This document shows, one piece after another, positions 8,185 to 18,290 of a DNA stretch of 46,763 nt. This DNA is from Pseudomonadota bacterium. GTDB taxonomy: Bacteria > Desulfobacterota > Desulfovibrionia > Desulfovibrionales > Desulfovibrionaceae. Location of the stretch: assembly GCA_023403845.1 (NCBI GenBank), contig JAEYDL010000010.1:1-46763 (forward strand), written 5' to 3'. The notes beneath the pieces were generated by a model. The model had not been told where the DNA came from. It was given only the letters and a program-made list of their open reading frames with translations, and searched no databases. A program made the translations under genes and the position numbers. Every line of letters starts with the position of its first letter. The first letter of the stretch is position 1.

Positions 8185-9618
8185 TTATTTCTCCCACAGA
8201 CCGTATTCGCGCAATTTCTTGTAAAATGTCCGGCGGCTCAACCCGAGACGACGCATGGCAAGACTTCGATTTCCTCTGCTGGCAGCCAGCGATTCCGCCA
8301 GCATGCGCCTCTCGAGGCGGGAAATGGACGTATGCCAGTCCGGCAGGGAGGACGCCTCCTCCTGCTCCGCGACAATGCTCCCTTTCTTGCCGCCCGTTGC
8401 CAAAACGGCAGAAGGAAGACAACGTCCGATGTCCGCGCAAAGCCCCTGCGGCAGATGCCGCACTTCGATGCTGCCCTGTTCGCACATGATCACGGCATGT
8501 TCCAGAGTGTTCGCCAGCTCCCGGACATTTCCCGGCCATGCATGCCTTCTCAGAACACGCAAGGCTTCCGGCGACAATGTTGCCGCCTTTCCATAACGGG
8601 CATTAAATTTTTTCAGCATATTGGCTGCAAGCAGCAACACGTCGTCGCCCCGCTCGCGAAGCGGCGGAAGCACGATCCCCACCACATTCAGGCGATAATA
8701 CAAATCCTGCCGGAACACGCCGGTTTCCGAGAGACTGCGAATATCCTTGTTCGTGGCCGCGATAATTCTTACATCCACGCACATGGTTCCCGTTCTGCCG
8801 ATTTTTTCGATCTCCTTTTCCTGAAGAACGCGCAGCAGCTTGGACTGCATGAGATAGGGCATGTCGCCTATCTCGTCGAGAAAGAGTGTCCCTCCCTCGG
8901 CCAGCTCAAACTTTCCCATGCGGCCGCCCTTGCTCGCTCCGGTAAACGCTCCTTCCTCATAACCGAACAACTCGCTCTCAAGCAGACTGTCCGGAACCGC
9001 CGCGCAGTTCACGGCGATAAACGGCCTGTCTGCCCGGCGACTGGCCGCGTGGATGGCTCTGGCCATAACCTCCTTGCCGGTTCCGTTCTCTCCGAGAAGC
9101 AGTACCGGCGCATCGGTATCCGCAACGATAGCCGCCTGTCCGAGAACCTTCATGAATCCCGGATCTCTTCCTTCGATCTCCCCGAAGGATCGGGGAAGCT
9201 CGCGCTGCGTCTCCAGCTCTTCTCGAAAATGATCGGCCAGCTCCTTGACCCGGACAAGCTCATGGGAAAGTTCGCTGGACTCGGTTACGTCCTCGAAGAA
9301 GGATACGGCGCCGAACAGCGTGGAGTCCGTTCGCAGAGGCAGAATATTCACCTTCACCTGCCGGTTTATGGAGCGGATGCGCACGGTTCTCTCCCGAATT
9401 TCATGTCCGCTTTCCAGCACATCGAGAAGCGTCGCTCCGGGTTCAATATCCTTCATGAGCCGCCCCAGAACCTTGTACCGGGGGACGCCCAGAATACGTT
9501 CATAAGCATCGTTGAGATAGACGATACGCCCGGCGGCGTTCACCACAACGACCCCGATGGGAACCATATCCAGGACTTTTTCCATAATCGGCAGCGTTCC
9601 GATTTCCCTTCGTTCCAT
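8185..9618 (-). CDS. Sigma54-dependent activator (PAS-AAA+-Fis)
   Basis: A bacterial enhancer-binding protein that remodels sigma54-RNA polymerase. Domains in order: a PAS sensor at about residues 10-120 (VPIGVVVVNAAGRIVYLNDAYE), a short coiled linker, an AAA+ domain at about 145-385, and a Fis-type helix-turn-helix at the C-terminus (GNRSLAMRRLGLSRRTFYKKL). The AAA+ domain has Walker A GENGTGKE, the sigma54-contacting loop GAFTGA and Walker B GGTLFLDEIGDM. There is no phospho-receiver, so the signal is presumably a small ligand or redox cue read by PAS. The start at 9618 follows GAGGAGG. It is transcribed away from the AtuA/HMG-CoA-reductase operon, whose promoter is of sigma54 type, making it that operon's likely activator. 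This is the standard arrangement for inducible catabolic genes. Confidence 0.95.
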   Translation of the reverse strand: MERREIGTLPIMEKVLDMVPIGVVVVNAAGRIVYLNDAYERILGVPRYKVLGRLMKDIEPGATLLDVLESGHEIRERTVRIRSINRQVKVNILPLRTDSTLFGAVSFFEDVTESSELSHELVRVKELADHFREELETQRELPRSFGEIEGRDPGFMKVLGQAAIVADTDAPVLLLGENGTGKEVMARAIHAASRRADRPFIAVNCAAVPDSLLESELFGYEEGAFTGASKGGRMGKFELAEGGTLFLDEIGDMPYLMQSKLLRVLQEKEIEKIGRTGTMCVDVRIIAATNKDIRSLSETGVFRQDLYYRLNVVGIVLPPLRERGDDVLLLAANMLKKFNARYGKAATLSPEALRVLRRHAWPGNVRELANTLEHAVIMCEQGSIEVRHLPQGLCADIGRCLPSAVLATGGKKGSIVAEQEEASSLPDWHTSISRLERRMLAESLAASRGNRSLAMRRLGLSRRTFYKKLREYGLWEK

Positions 9619-9659
9619 TCCCGCCTCCTCTTTCCACGCTTCTCTTTCATATAGAAAAG

Positions 9660-9671
9660 AAACAATTGTTT
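9660..9671. promoter_or_regulatory. Palindrome AAACAATTGTTT, candidate enhancer site
   Basis: A perfect 12-bp palindrome lies in the AT-rich region between the activator gene and its presumed target operon, about 110 bp upstream of the sigma54 -24/-12 element. That is the usual distance for an enhancer bound by a Fis-type helix-turn-helix. It also lies 40 bp from the activator's own start and could autoregulate. The function is inferred from position only. Confidence 0.35.
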
Positions 9672-9778
9672 TTCAAGTAAACATATTTTTCTGTCTAATA
9701 AGGCTCTATTGTATATTTAATATATAAATTCATTCCTCAAAAACTACTAATTACTATAAAAACAAATAGTTATAAACA

Positions 9779-9794
9779 TGGAACAAAGATTGCT
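9779..9794 (+). promoter_or_regulatory. Sigma54 promoter (-24/-12)
   Basis: TGGAAC-N5-TTGCT gives the invariant GG (9780-9781) and GC (9792-9793) with exactly 10 nt between them, close to the consensus TGGCAC-N5-TTGCA. It lies 73 bp before the start codon at 9868, next to a gene for a sigma54 activator. A possible upstream ATG at 9778 overlaps this element and is therefore rejected as a start. Confidence 0.75.
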
Positions 9795-9867
9795 TTTATC
9801 CATGCGGACGATCGGCGACCAGACAGCCACATGTCGGCCCGAAGCACTGCCAACGAAAGGAACTCGC

Positions 9868-11223
9868 ATGAAAACAATACGCATCGGAGGAGGACAGGGA
9901 TTCTGGGGCGACAACAACGACGCCGCCATCCATATGATCCGGCATGGGGACATCCAGTACCTTGCCTGTGATTATCTGGCCGAACTCACCCTGTCCATCA
10001 TGCAGCGGCAACGCCAGAAGGACCCCAAGGCGGGTTACGCCCGGGACTTTATCGGCCTGATGAAAGAAACCCTGGAGGACTGCCTGGAGCGCGGCATCCG
10101 GGTCGTCACCAATGCCGGAGGCATGAACGTAGCCGGCGCTGCCGACGCTCTCCAGCAGGTAGCGCAAGGTACGGGTCGCCGTTGCCGCATCGCCAGCATT
10201 ACCGGAGACGATCTTCTGGGCAGACTGGACGAGCTTGAAGCCTCCGGCATTCCCATCGTCAATATGGATACGGGGCAGGAACTGAAGGAAATCCGTTCCC
10301 GCATCGTCAACGCCAACGTCTACTTCGGGCATCAGCCCATTCGCAGGGCGCTGGCCGAAGGCGCGGACATCGTTCTCACCGGACGCAGTACGGACTCGAG
10401 CATGTTCCTTGCTCCTCTGGCCCATGAATTCGACTGGGCGGAAAACGATTACGACAACCTGGCCCGTGGCATCCTTTCCGGCCATCTGCTGGAATGCGGC
10501 GGACAGGGCGCTGGAGGGAACTTCGACTATGGCTGGCAGACTGTGCCCGATCTGGAAAATCTCGGTTATCCCATTGCCGAGGTCACGGGTACGACTCTGA
10601 CCATCACCAAGGCTCCTGACTGCGGCGGCCTCATCAGCGAGCAGAGTCTGAAGGAGCAGCTGTATTACGAAATCCACGACCCGGCCCGATACTACACTCC
10701 GGACGTCATCGCCGACTTCAGCCGCATCCGTCTGACGGAAACAGGTGAAAATCGAGTACGCGTGGACGGCGTGGCCGGAACGGCTCCTACCGATACGCTG
10801 AAGCTCTGCCTCGGCATCACGGCCGGCTACCGAATCGTGGCCTACCTTCCCTATGCCTGGCCCTTCGCCATCGAAAAGGCCCGCAAGGCAGAGGATATTC
10901 TGCGCAAAATCCTGAAGAAACGCGGTCTGAAGGCCGAAGCCATGCGTTTTGACCTGCTCGGAGTCAACGCCCTGCACCTCAACACCGCCGGCGAGCCGGA
11001 CTATGCCCCGAACGAAGTCGTGCTTCGCGTGGCCATTCGCACGAACGACAAGGCCGAGGCGGCCAAGCTCGCCCCGGAAATCGCTCCGTTCAATCTCAAT
11101 GGTCCGCCCGCCAACTGCTTCTTCGGGGGACGGCCCAAACCCGTTGAAATCATAGCTCTGTGGCCCACGCTGATCCCGCGTGACGCCGTGAAACTCAATG
11201 TCTCCATCCGGGAGGTGCGCTGA
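9868..11223 (+). CDS. AtuA-family protein (DUF1446, acyclic terpene utilization family)
   Basis: A 451-aa member of the AtuA/DUF1446 family, named for the Pseudomonas citronellol/geranylate utilization cluster. The biochemical role is not established. Family features seen are the N-terminal IGGGQGFWGDN, VVTNAGGMNV, the central LTGRSTDSSMFLAPLAHEF and the glycine-rich ECGGQGAGGNF with its Cys near residue 210. The start at 9868 follows AAGGAA and avoids the promoter element. The C-terminal ferredoxin-fold domain carried by many AtuA proteins is not fused here but encoded by the next gene, which overlaps by one base (TGATG). It leads a probable operon with a degradative HMG-CoA reductase and a permease, suggesting action on a branched C5-C6 acid or its CoA ester. 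That is inference. Confidence 0.88.
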   Translation: MKTIRIGGGQGFWGDNNDAAIHMIRHGDIQYLACDYLAELTLSIMQRQRQKDPKAGYARDFIGLMKETLEDCLERGIRVVTNAGGMNVAGAADALQQVAQGTGRRCRIASITGDDLLGRLDELEASGIPIVNMDTGQELKEIRSRIVNANVYFGHQPIRRALAEGADIVLTGRSTDSSMFLAPLAHEFDWAENDYDNLARGILSGHLLECGGQGAGGNFDYGWQTVPDLENLGYPIAEVTGTTLTITKAPDCGGLISEQSLKEQLYYEIHDPARYYTPDVIADFSRIRLTETGENRVRVDGVAGTAPTDTLKLCLGITAGYRIVAYLPYAWPFAIEKARKAEDILRKILKKRGLKAEAMRFDLLGVNALHLNTAGEPDYAPNEVVLRVAIRTNDKAEAAKLAPEIAPFNLNGPPANCFFGGRPKPVEIIALWPTLIPRDAVKLNVSIREVR

Positions 11224-11543
11224 TGGCAATACGGTATCTGTACGAACTGGCTCACGGCCGGTCCGGAGACAAGGGGGATGTGAGCAACATATGCCTGTTT
11301 GCCCGCGATCCCAAAGATTATGAGCTGCTCAGGGAGCAGGTGACCGCCGACAGGGTCAAGGAACACTTCGGCCCCATGGTCCGGGGCACGGTCACCCGCT
11401 ATGAACTGCCTGAAGTCGGGGGGTTCAATTTTGTTCTGACCGGAGCTCTTGACGGAGGAGCAACCCAGTCACTGCGTCTTGATACGCTGGGCAAGACCAT
11501 GGCCAGTGCCCTCATGCGCCTCAGAATTGATGACGGAAAATAA
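11223..11543 (+). CDS. AtuA-like ferredoxin-fold partner protein
   Basis: A 106-aa protein resembling the C-terminal ferredoxin-fold module found fused to long AtuA proteins. The signature LAHGRSGDKGDVSNI is near residue 9, followed by VTRYELPEVGGFNFVLTGAL. It contains no Cys cluster, so 'ferredoxin-fold' refers to topology, not iron-sulfur binding. Its ATG overlaps the stop of the previous gene, implying translational coupling and probably a complex with that protein. The reaction is unknown. The next gene, mvaA, begins 30 bp downstream. Confidence 0.83.
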   Translation: MAIRYLYELAHGRSGDKGDVSNICLFARDPKDYELLREQVTADRVKEHFGPMVRGTVTRYELPEVGGFNFVLTGALDGGATQSLRLDTLGKTMASALMRLRIDDGK

Positions 11544-11573
11544 CCAGAAAGCCTACTGACGGGAGATCTCAAT

Positions 11574-12836
11574 ATGAAATCAAGCGAATTTTCCGGATTT
11601 TACAAGCTTGCTGTTTCCGAACGCCAGAAGGAAGTAGCCGAATTCTGCAACCTGGATGCGGAGGACATCAGCCGGCTGTCCGACTGCGGCGCTCTCGGCC
11701 TCGATGTGGCCGACCATATGGTGGAAAACGTCATCGGAACGATCCAGATTCCCTTCGGCGTGGCGGTGAACTTCCTCATCAACGGAAAGGACTACCTGAT
11801 TCCGATGGCCACGGAAGAGCCTTCCGTCATCGCCGCAGCCAGCAATATGGCCCGACTGGTACGCAAGGCAGGGGGATTCCATACATCAGGCACGGGGCCG
11901 CTCATGCGGGCCCAGATTCAGGCGCTCGGCGTAGCCGATCCCGAAGCCGCCCGCTTGCGGGTGTTGGGCGCCAGAGAAGAGCTGCTGGCTTCCGCAAGCG
12001 CCATCGACCCCATGCTCGTCAAGTTCGGCGGCGGGGCCAAGGATCTGGAAGTGCACATCATCCACACTGAAGTGGGAGTCATGGTGGTCACGCATCTCAT
12101 CGTGGACACCCGCGACGCCATGGGAGCCAACGCTGTCAACAGCATGGCCGAAAGCCTTGCCCCCCGCATCGCGGAACTGACGGGAGGTCAGGTCAGACTT
12201 CGCATTCTGTCCAATCTTGCCGACAGGCGGCTTGCGCGCTGCTGGGCGAAGATCAACAAGGAAGATATCGGCGGCGAAGCCGTCGTGGACGGCATCGTGG
12301 AGGCCTGCGCCTTTGCCGCCGCGGATCCCTACCGCGCAGCCACGCACAACAAGGGCATCATGAACGGCATCACCGCCGCCGTCATGGCATCAGGGAACGA
12401 CACAAGGGCCATCGAATCCGGAGCCCACGCCTACGCAGCCAGAAACGGTTCCTATACCTCGCTGACCGCCTGGGAAAAGGACAGGGACGGCAATCTGACG
12501 GGCAGCATCGAACTTCCCATGGCCGTGGGCCTTATCGGCGGCGCGACCAAGGTTCATCCAATCGCCAGAATCGCGGTCAAGATCCTCGGCGTTCAGAGCG
12601 CGGACGAACTCGGGCAGGTTTTCGCCGCTCTCGGCCTGTCCCAAAATCTGGCTGCGCTGCGCGCCCTGAGCACGGAAGGCATCCAGCGCGGGCACATGTC
12701 TCTTCATGCCCGTACGCTGGCCGCTACCGCCGGAGCCACAGGCGATCTGGTGGACAGGATTGCCGCCATGCTCGTGAAGGAAAAAAACATCAGGCTGGAA
12801 CGCGCGCAGGAACTGCTTAAGGAATTGTCCCGCTAG
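11574..12836 (+). CDS. mvaA: Hydroxymethylglutaryl-CoA reductase, class II (degradative)
   Basis: This enzyme interconverts mevalonate and HMG-CoA with NAD(P). In mevalonate degraders it runs oxidatively: mevalonate + CoA + 2 NAD+ gives HMG-CoA. The 420-aa sequence follows my memory of the P. mevalonii enzyme nearly end to end: ENVIGT (51-56), TEEPSVIAAAS with the catalytic Glu, DAMGANAVN, ITH-type THNKGIMNGI with Lys260, GND with Asp276, and EGIQRGHMSLHAR with His374. All four catalytic residues are present. GGGAGATCTC precedes the ATG. No mevalonate kinase or other isoprenoid-synthesis gene lies nearby, and bacteria of this type normally make isoprenoids by the MEP route. A catabolic role under sigma54 control is therefore more likely. 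HMG-CoA lyase, the expected next enzyme, is absent from the window. Confidence 0.95.
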   Translation: MKSSEFSGFYKLAVSERQKEVAEFCNLDAEDISRLSDCGALGLDVADHMVENVIGTIQIPFGVAVNFLINGKDYLIPMATEEPSVIAAASNMARLVRKAGGFHTSGTGPLMRAQIQALGVADPEAARLRVLGAREELLASASAIDPMLVKFGGGAKDLEVHIIHTEVGVMVVTHLIVDTRDAMGANAVNSMAESLAPRIAELTGGQVRLRILSNLADRRLARCWAKINKEDIGGEAVVDGIVEACAFAAADPYRAATHNKGIMNGITAAVMASGNDTRAIESGAHAYAARNGSYTSLTAWEKDRDGNLTGSIELPMAVGLIGGATKVHPIARIAVKILGVQSADELGQVFAALGLSQNLAALRALSTEGIQRGHMSLHARTLAATAGATGDLVDRIAAMLVKEKNIRLERAQELLKELSR

Positions 12837-12847
12837 AACCGCTTTCC

Positions 12848-12882
12848 GCCCGAAACCGGCGTCCGGTCGGTTTCGGGCTTTC
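12848..12882 (+). terminator. Intra-operon hairpin between mvaA and the transporter genes
   Basis: GCCCGAAACC (12848-12857) pairs with GGTTTCGGGC (12869-12878), with further inner pairing, and is followed by TTTCCCC. The U-tract is short, so partial termination or mRNA stabilisation is as likely as full termination. It would lower transporter expression relative to the enzymes. Confidence 0.5.
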
Positions 12883-12917
12883 CCCATGCGTCCGGAAACG
12901 GACGAAAAGGAGGGCTC

Positions 12918-13373
12918 ATGCCTGGACGAAACAACGCTGCCCCGCTGGCGGACATCTGGGGCGATACCGTCAATCTGCGCCATCTCGGCGGCGCGATGAT
13001 CGTCGGGATCATTCTCGGCACCCTGTTTTACATTGCCGGATTCGAATGCATCCGGCGCATTCGGCCGGATATGGTCCTCTCGCTGCAAAAAGCGATGGGA
13101 CTGGTCATTGGAATCGTGGGCTGCCTGCTGGCCGCCGTCGTTTCCACCCGACTCTTCCCTCCGAAGAGGACTCTGACGGAAGAAAGCTTCTCCCCGGAAA
13201 ACCGGCTTCAGGTTCTTGCGGAACTTGGCGTGGACATGGCCGCCGAGTCCGAGGACATGAAGAGCATGCCTGATGAAATCATTCAAGAGATGAAAGACTT
13301 GCAGCTGTATGACGTCTTCACGCATCCTGGTGCATCAGGAGCTGAAGGCAACGAACCCGCCAACGAACGCTGA
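12918..13373 (+). CDS. Small two-helix membrane protein, partner of TctA-type permease
   Basis: A 151-aa protein with two predicted membrane helices at about residues 22-44 (GGAMIVGIILGTLFYIAGFE) and 59-80 (AMGLVIGIVGCLLAAVV), then a charged soluble tail of about 65 residues. AAGGAGG gives a strong start signal. It ends 9 bp before the TctA-type permease, so it occupies the place of TctB. Canonical TctB has four helices, and the sequence shows no clear TctB match. I infer a small transporter subunit. An assembly or accessory factor is the alternative. Confidence 0.7.
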   Translation: MPGRNNAAPLADIWGDTVNLRHLGGAMIVGIILGTLFYIAGFECIRRIRPDMVLSLQKAMGLVIGIVGCLLAAVVSTRLFPPKRTLTEESFSPENRLQVLAELGVDMAAESEDMKSMPDEIIQEMKDLQLYDVFTHPGASGAEGNEPANER

Positions 13374-13382
13374 GGAGGACGC

Positions 13383-14756
13383 ATGGAAGCCTTTCTTCTC
13401 GATCATCTGCTCTGGGGCGTAGGCATGGCCATTCTTGGCAGCATCGTATTTTCCGCCATCGGCCTTATTTCAGGCACCGACGAAACGGCCACCATTGCCC
13501 CGCTGACGCTGCTCGTCATTCTCATCGGCGTTCCGCCCGCAGGCATATTCTCATGGTTCATGGCCGCGGCCATCGCCAAGCACATGACCCATGCCATTCC
13601 CACAGCCCTGCTCGGGATACCGGGCGACACCATGGCCGTACCCATGCTCAGGGACGCGACCATTCTCCGTCAGCTTGGAGTGCCGCACATCGCTCTGCGC
13701 AAGATGATCTCCGGCGGCATCGTCGCGGCCTTCGTGGCCCTGCCCATTTCCATCCTCTTTGCCACCGTGCTTGCCCCCTTCGGTGACATCGTCAAGTCGT
13801 GGGCCCCCCTGATCTTCACCATCGCCGCCGTCATCATCGCCTATACCTCCGCCGGCCGCTGGGGCAGCGTCTTCGCCCTCGTGCCCTTTGCCGTCTTCGT
13901 GCAGGGTCTGAGCCATTTCGCAGCAGCCGGAGGCCACAAGGGGCTCTTCATCTGCTTCTTCCTTGGCATCGCCATCGGCCCCCTGTTTGCGGACCTGCTG
14001 ACGGTTCTCTCCCCGCCCTCCCGCCATCATCTGCTGCGCGACAGTCCCCGCGAATTCTGGCTTGCTCCGGAAATGAAAATGTGGAAGGGCTACTTCCCGA
14101 ATCCGTTCCATGTGCTGACCCGCGCCCAGAAAATCTACACGGCAATCTGCGCGGCCGTCTCCTCCCTGACCTTCACGTTCAGCCCCGTAGGCATGACCGT
14201 CATGTCGGGCGAGGCCGTCGGTTCTCGGGTCAAGGGACTGTATCAGCGCTGCACCAGCAAGCTGGCCGCCATGAACGGCGTGACCGAGGCTACCTATATC
14301 GCGGAAACGCTCATTCCGCTGATCGCCTTCGGCATTCCGCTGAGTCCCATGGCTCTCGGCCCGGCAGCCCCGCTGTTCAACGCGCCTCCGGTCTTCACCT
14401 CAGCGCCGGAAATCCACAATCTGCATACGCTGATGACGCCGCTGGAATTCTTTGTCTACGGCCTGATCGGCATCTTCTTCGCCGCGCTGATCGCCTATCC
14501 CTTTTCCATGAACTACGCACGCCGCGCCAGCGCCTGGGTTCTGAAACGGGTCAGCCAGGAAGCCATCATCAGCATGTTCACCGGGCTTATCGTCGTTCTT
14601 TCCTACTCGGAAGGCGGACTCGTAGGCGTGGGCATCGCCGTTACCGTGGCCATGTTCGGCGGCATCCTCAACCGCTACTTCGGCATTCATACCGGGGTCC
14701 AGTTCATGACCTACTACGCTTCGGCCTGGATGGTTTCCAAACTGTTCGGAGTCTGA
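13383..14756 (+). CDS. TctA-family transporter permease
   Basis: A polytopic membrane protein (457 aa, about 10-12 helices) of the tripartite tricarboxylate transporter large-subunit family. The N-terminal signature region (GLISGTDETATIAPLTLLVI) and the ALLGIPGDTMAVPMLRD motif are visible, as is the internally repeated counterpart around EATYIAETLIPLIAFGIPLSP. It is somewhat shorter than the typical TctA of about 500 aa. TctA normally works with TctB and a periplasmic TctC binding protein, but no TctC gene is present here. GAGGAGG overlaps the end of the preceding small membrane-protein gene. In this operon the substrate is probably the compound metabolised by the AtuA/HMG-CoA-reductase enzymes, such as mevalonate or another branched hydroxy acid. 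Confidence 0.88.
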   Translation: MEAFLLDHLLWGVGMAILGSIVFSAIGLISGTDETATIAPLTLLVILIGVPPAGIFSWFMAAAIAKHMTHAIPTALLGIPGDTMAVPMLRDATILRQLGVPHIALRKMISGGIVAAFVALPISILFATVLAPFGDIVKSWAPLIFTIAAVIIAYTSAGRWGSVFALVPFAVFVQGLSHFAAAGGHKGLFICFFLGIAIGPLFADLLTVLSPPSRHHLLRDSPREFWLAPEMKMWKGYFPNPFHVLTRAQKIYTAICAAVSSLTFTFSPVGMTVMSGEAVGSRVKGLYQRCTSKLAAMNGVTEATYIAETLIPLIAFGIPLSPMALGPAAPLFNAPPVFTSAPEIHNLHTLMTPLEFFVYGLIGIFFAALIAYPFSMNYARRASAWVLKRVSQEAIISMFTGLIVVLSYSEGGLVGVGIAVTVAMFGGILNRYFGIHTGVQFMTYYASAWMVSKLFGV

Positions 14757-14773
14757 GCTTCCCGCTCTCCTGC

Positions 14774-14814
14774 CGGACCCGCCGCATTTCAGGGCGCGGC
14801 GGGTCCGCCTGTTT
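14774..14814 (+). terminator. Terminator of the sigma54 operon
   Basis: A 12-bp perfect stem (CGGACCCGCCGC, 14774-14785, with 14796-14807) with a 10-nt loop is followed by CCTGTTT. It closes the operon starting at 9779. Confidence 0.7.
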
Positions 14815-15162
14815 CCAGGAAATTTTTCATGCCGGCGCCTTTCGCTCCCCGTATCAGGGGATTCCGTCTTCCCCATACCGTTTCCGGTCCAGATCCCATA
14901 TCGGGGCAGCCGGATTCATATATTCAGCTATCCCACTAAGATAAGAAAGGATAAGAATTGTTCCGGGCGCGGATGGAGACGGCGTTTCTCCGAAAACGGA
15001 AAAGGCCGCGCCCCCTGCTGCGGTCCGTTTTTTTATCTGCACGGATCACCTCCCCGGACCGAATCGCGGCGCTTGCGGCTTGACGTTGCGCCGAAGTGTC
15101 GTATGTTGTCCTCCGCCGCGCCCCTGCTTCATGCGGCCTATTTCCCTTACGAGGATGCGTAC
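14815..15162. other. Intergenic region upstream of topA
   Basis: No credible gene is seen. An AT-rich patch lies near 14915-14960. A bulged hairpin around 14993-15028 is followed by a run of seven T (15028-15034), a possible second terminator for upstream transcription. The topA promoter candidate lies at 15080-15107. Confidence 0.5.
15080..15107 (+). promoter_or_regulatory. Sigma70-type promoter for topA
   Basis: TTGACG-N16-TATGTT precedes the topA start codon by 56 bp. The -35 is nearly consensus, the -10 fair and the spacer one base short of ideal. Confidence 0.5.
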
Positions 15163-17427
<2,265 letters not shown>

Positions 17428-17452
17428 CTCCGCCGGAAAAGTCTCAGGAAAA

Positions 17453-17488
17453 CGCCTCCCGGATCGGACCATTCCGGGAGGCGCCTTT
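17453..17488 (+). terminator. Terminator after topA
   Basis: An 11-bp stem (17453-17463 with 17473-17483) with a 9-nt loop is followed by CCTTTCT. Confidence 0.75.
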
Positions 17489-17638
17489 CTGCTCTTTCTT
17501 CCATGGCCGGATGCTCCGCGAAACATTGCGGATTTTCGAGCTTCAGGCTACATTGGATGACCGTGGCGCGTTGACAGGCCCCCAGACGTTCTTACCTGCA
17601 CTGTATCCTTTCTCTATTACCGATACGGAGTTCCAAAC

Positions 17639-18268
17639 ATGGCCATCGAAACTTTTCCTCTGGGACCGATAGAAACCAACTGCCATCTCGTCCATGACGG
17701 CTCCGACGCCATCGTCGTCGATCCGGGCGGAGACATGAACGGCGGTCTGGGCAAGGTGCTGGCCTTCATTCGCGATCACAAGCTGGCCGTGCGCGCCATC
17801 CTGTGCACGCATCTCCATTTTGATCATATTTACGGAGTAGCCGCCCTGCACAGGGAGACCGGCGCTCCGGTATACGCGCCCAAGGGAGACGAACCTCTCC
17901 TCGCCACGGAAATAGGCGGTGGCGGCGCCTGGGGATTTCCCAGAGTCGAACCCTTCGAATGGGAAGATCTCAAGGAGGGTCCGCATACGTTCGGTGCCAT
18001 CGCCTGTGAAGTGCTCAACACCCCCGGCCACACGCCGGGAAGCGTGTCCATCCATATTCCGGCCATGAACAGCGTCCTTACCGGCGACCTGCTGTTCTTC
18101 CACTCCGTCGGACGGACGGACTTTCCCGGAAGCAGCCCGGACGCCTTGCGGCGTTCCCTGCACAAAAAGATTTTCGTGCTGCCGCCGGAAACCGAGGTTT
18201 ACCCCGGACACGGTCCCAACACCAACGTGGGCGAGGAACTGTCCAACAATCCCTATCTCTGGCTGTAG
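17639..18268 (+). CDS. MBL-fold metallo-hydrolase, glyoxalase-II-like
   Basis: A 209-aa soluble metallo-beta-lactamase-fold hydrolase with a full set of metal ligands: THLHFDH near residue 58, a second His in NTPGHTPGS, Asp in LTGDLLF and the late His in YPGHGPNT. The GRTDFPG block is typical of the small hydroxyacylglutathione-hydrolase-like group that hydrolyses thioesters. The exact substrate is not readable from sequence; persulfide or lactoyl-thiol esters are candidates. CGGAG precedes the ATG. It appears monocistronic between topA and argG. Confidence 0.9.
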   Translation: MAIETFPLGPIETNCHLVHDGSDAIVVDPGGDMNGGLGKVLAFIRDHKLAVRAILCTHLHFDHIYGVAALHRETGAPVYAPKGDEPLLATEIGGGGAWGFPRVEPFEWEDLKEGPHTFGAIACEVLNTPGHTPGSVSIHIPAMNSVLTGDLLFFHSVGRTDFPGSSPDALRRSLHKKIFVLPPETEVYPGHGPNTNVGEELSNNPYLWL

Positions 18269-18290
18269 CGGCGTTTCCCGAATGGAAGCG

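Noticed and set aside
9778..9867. Earlier ATG for the AtuA gene
   Set aside because: It overlaps the sigma54 -24/-12 element and would lie upstream of the transcription start. ATG 9868 has a ribosome binding site and the family N-terminus.
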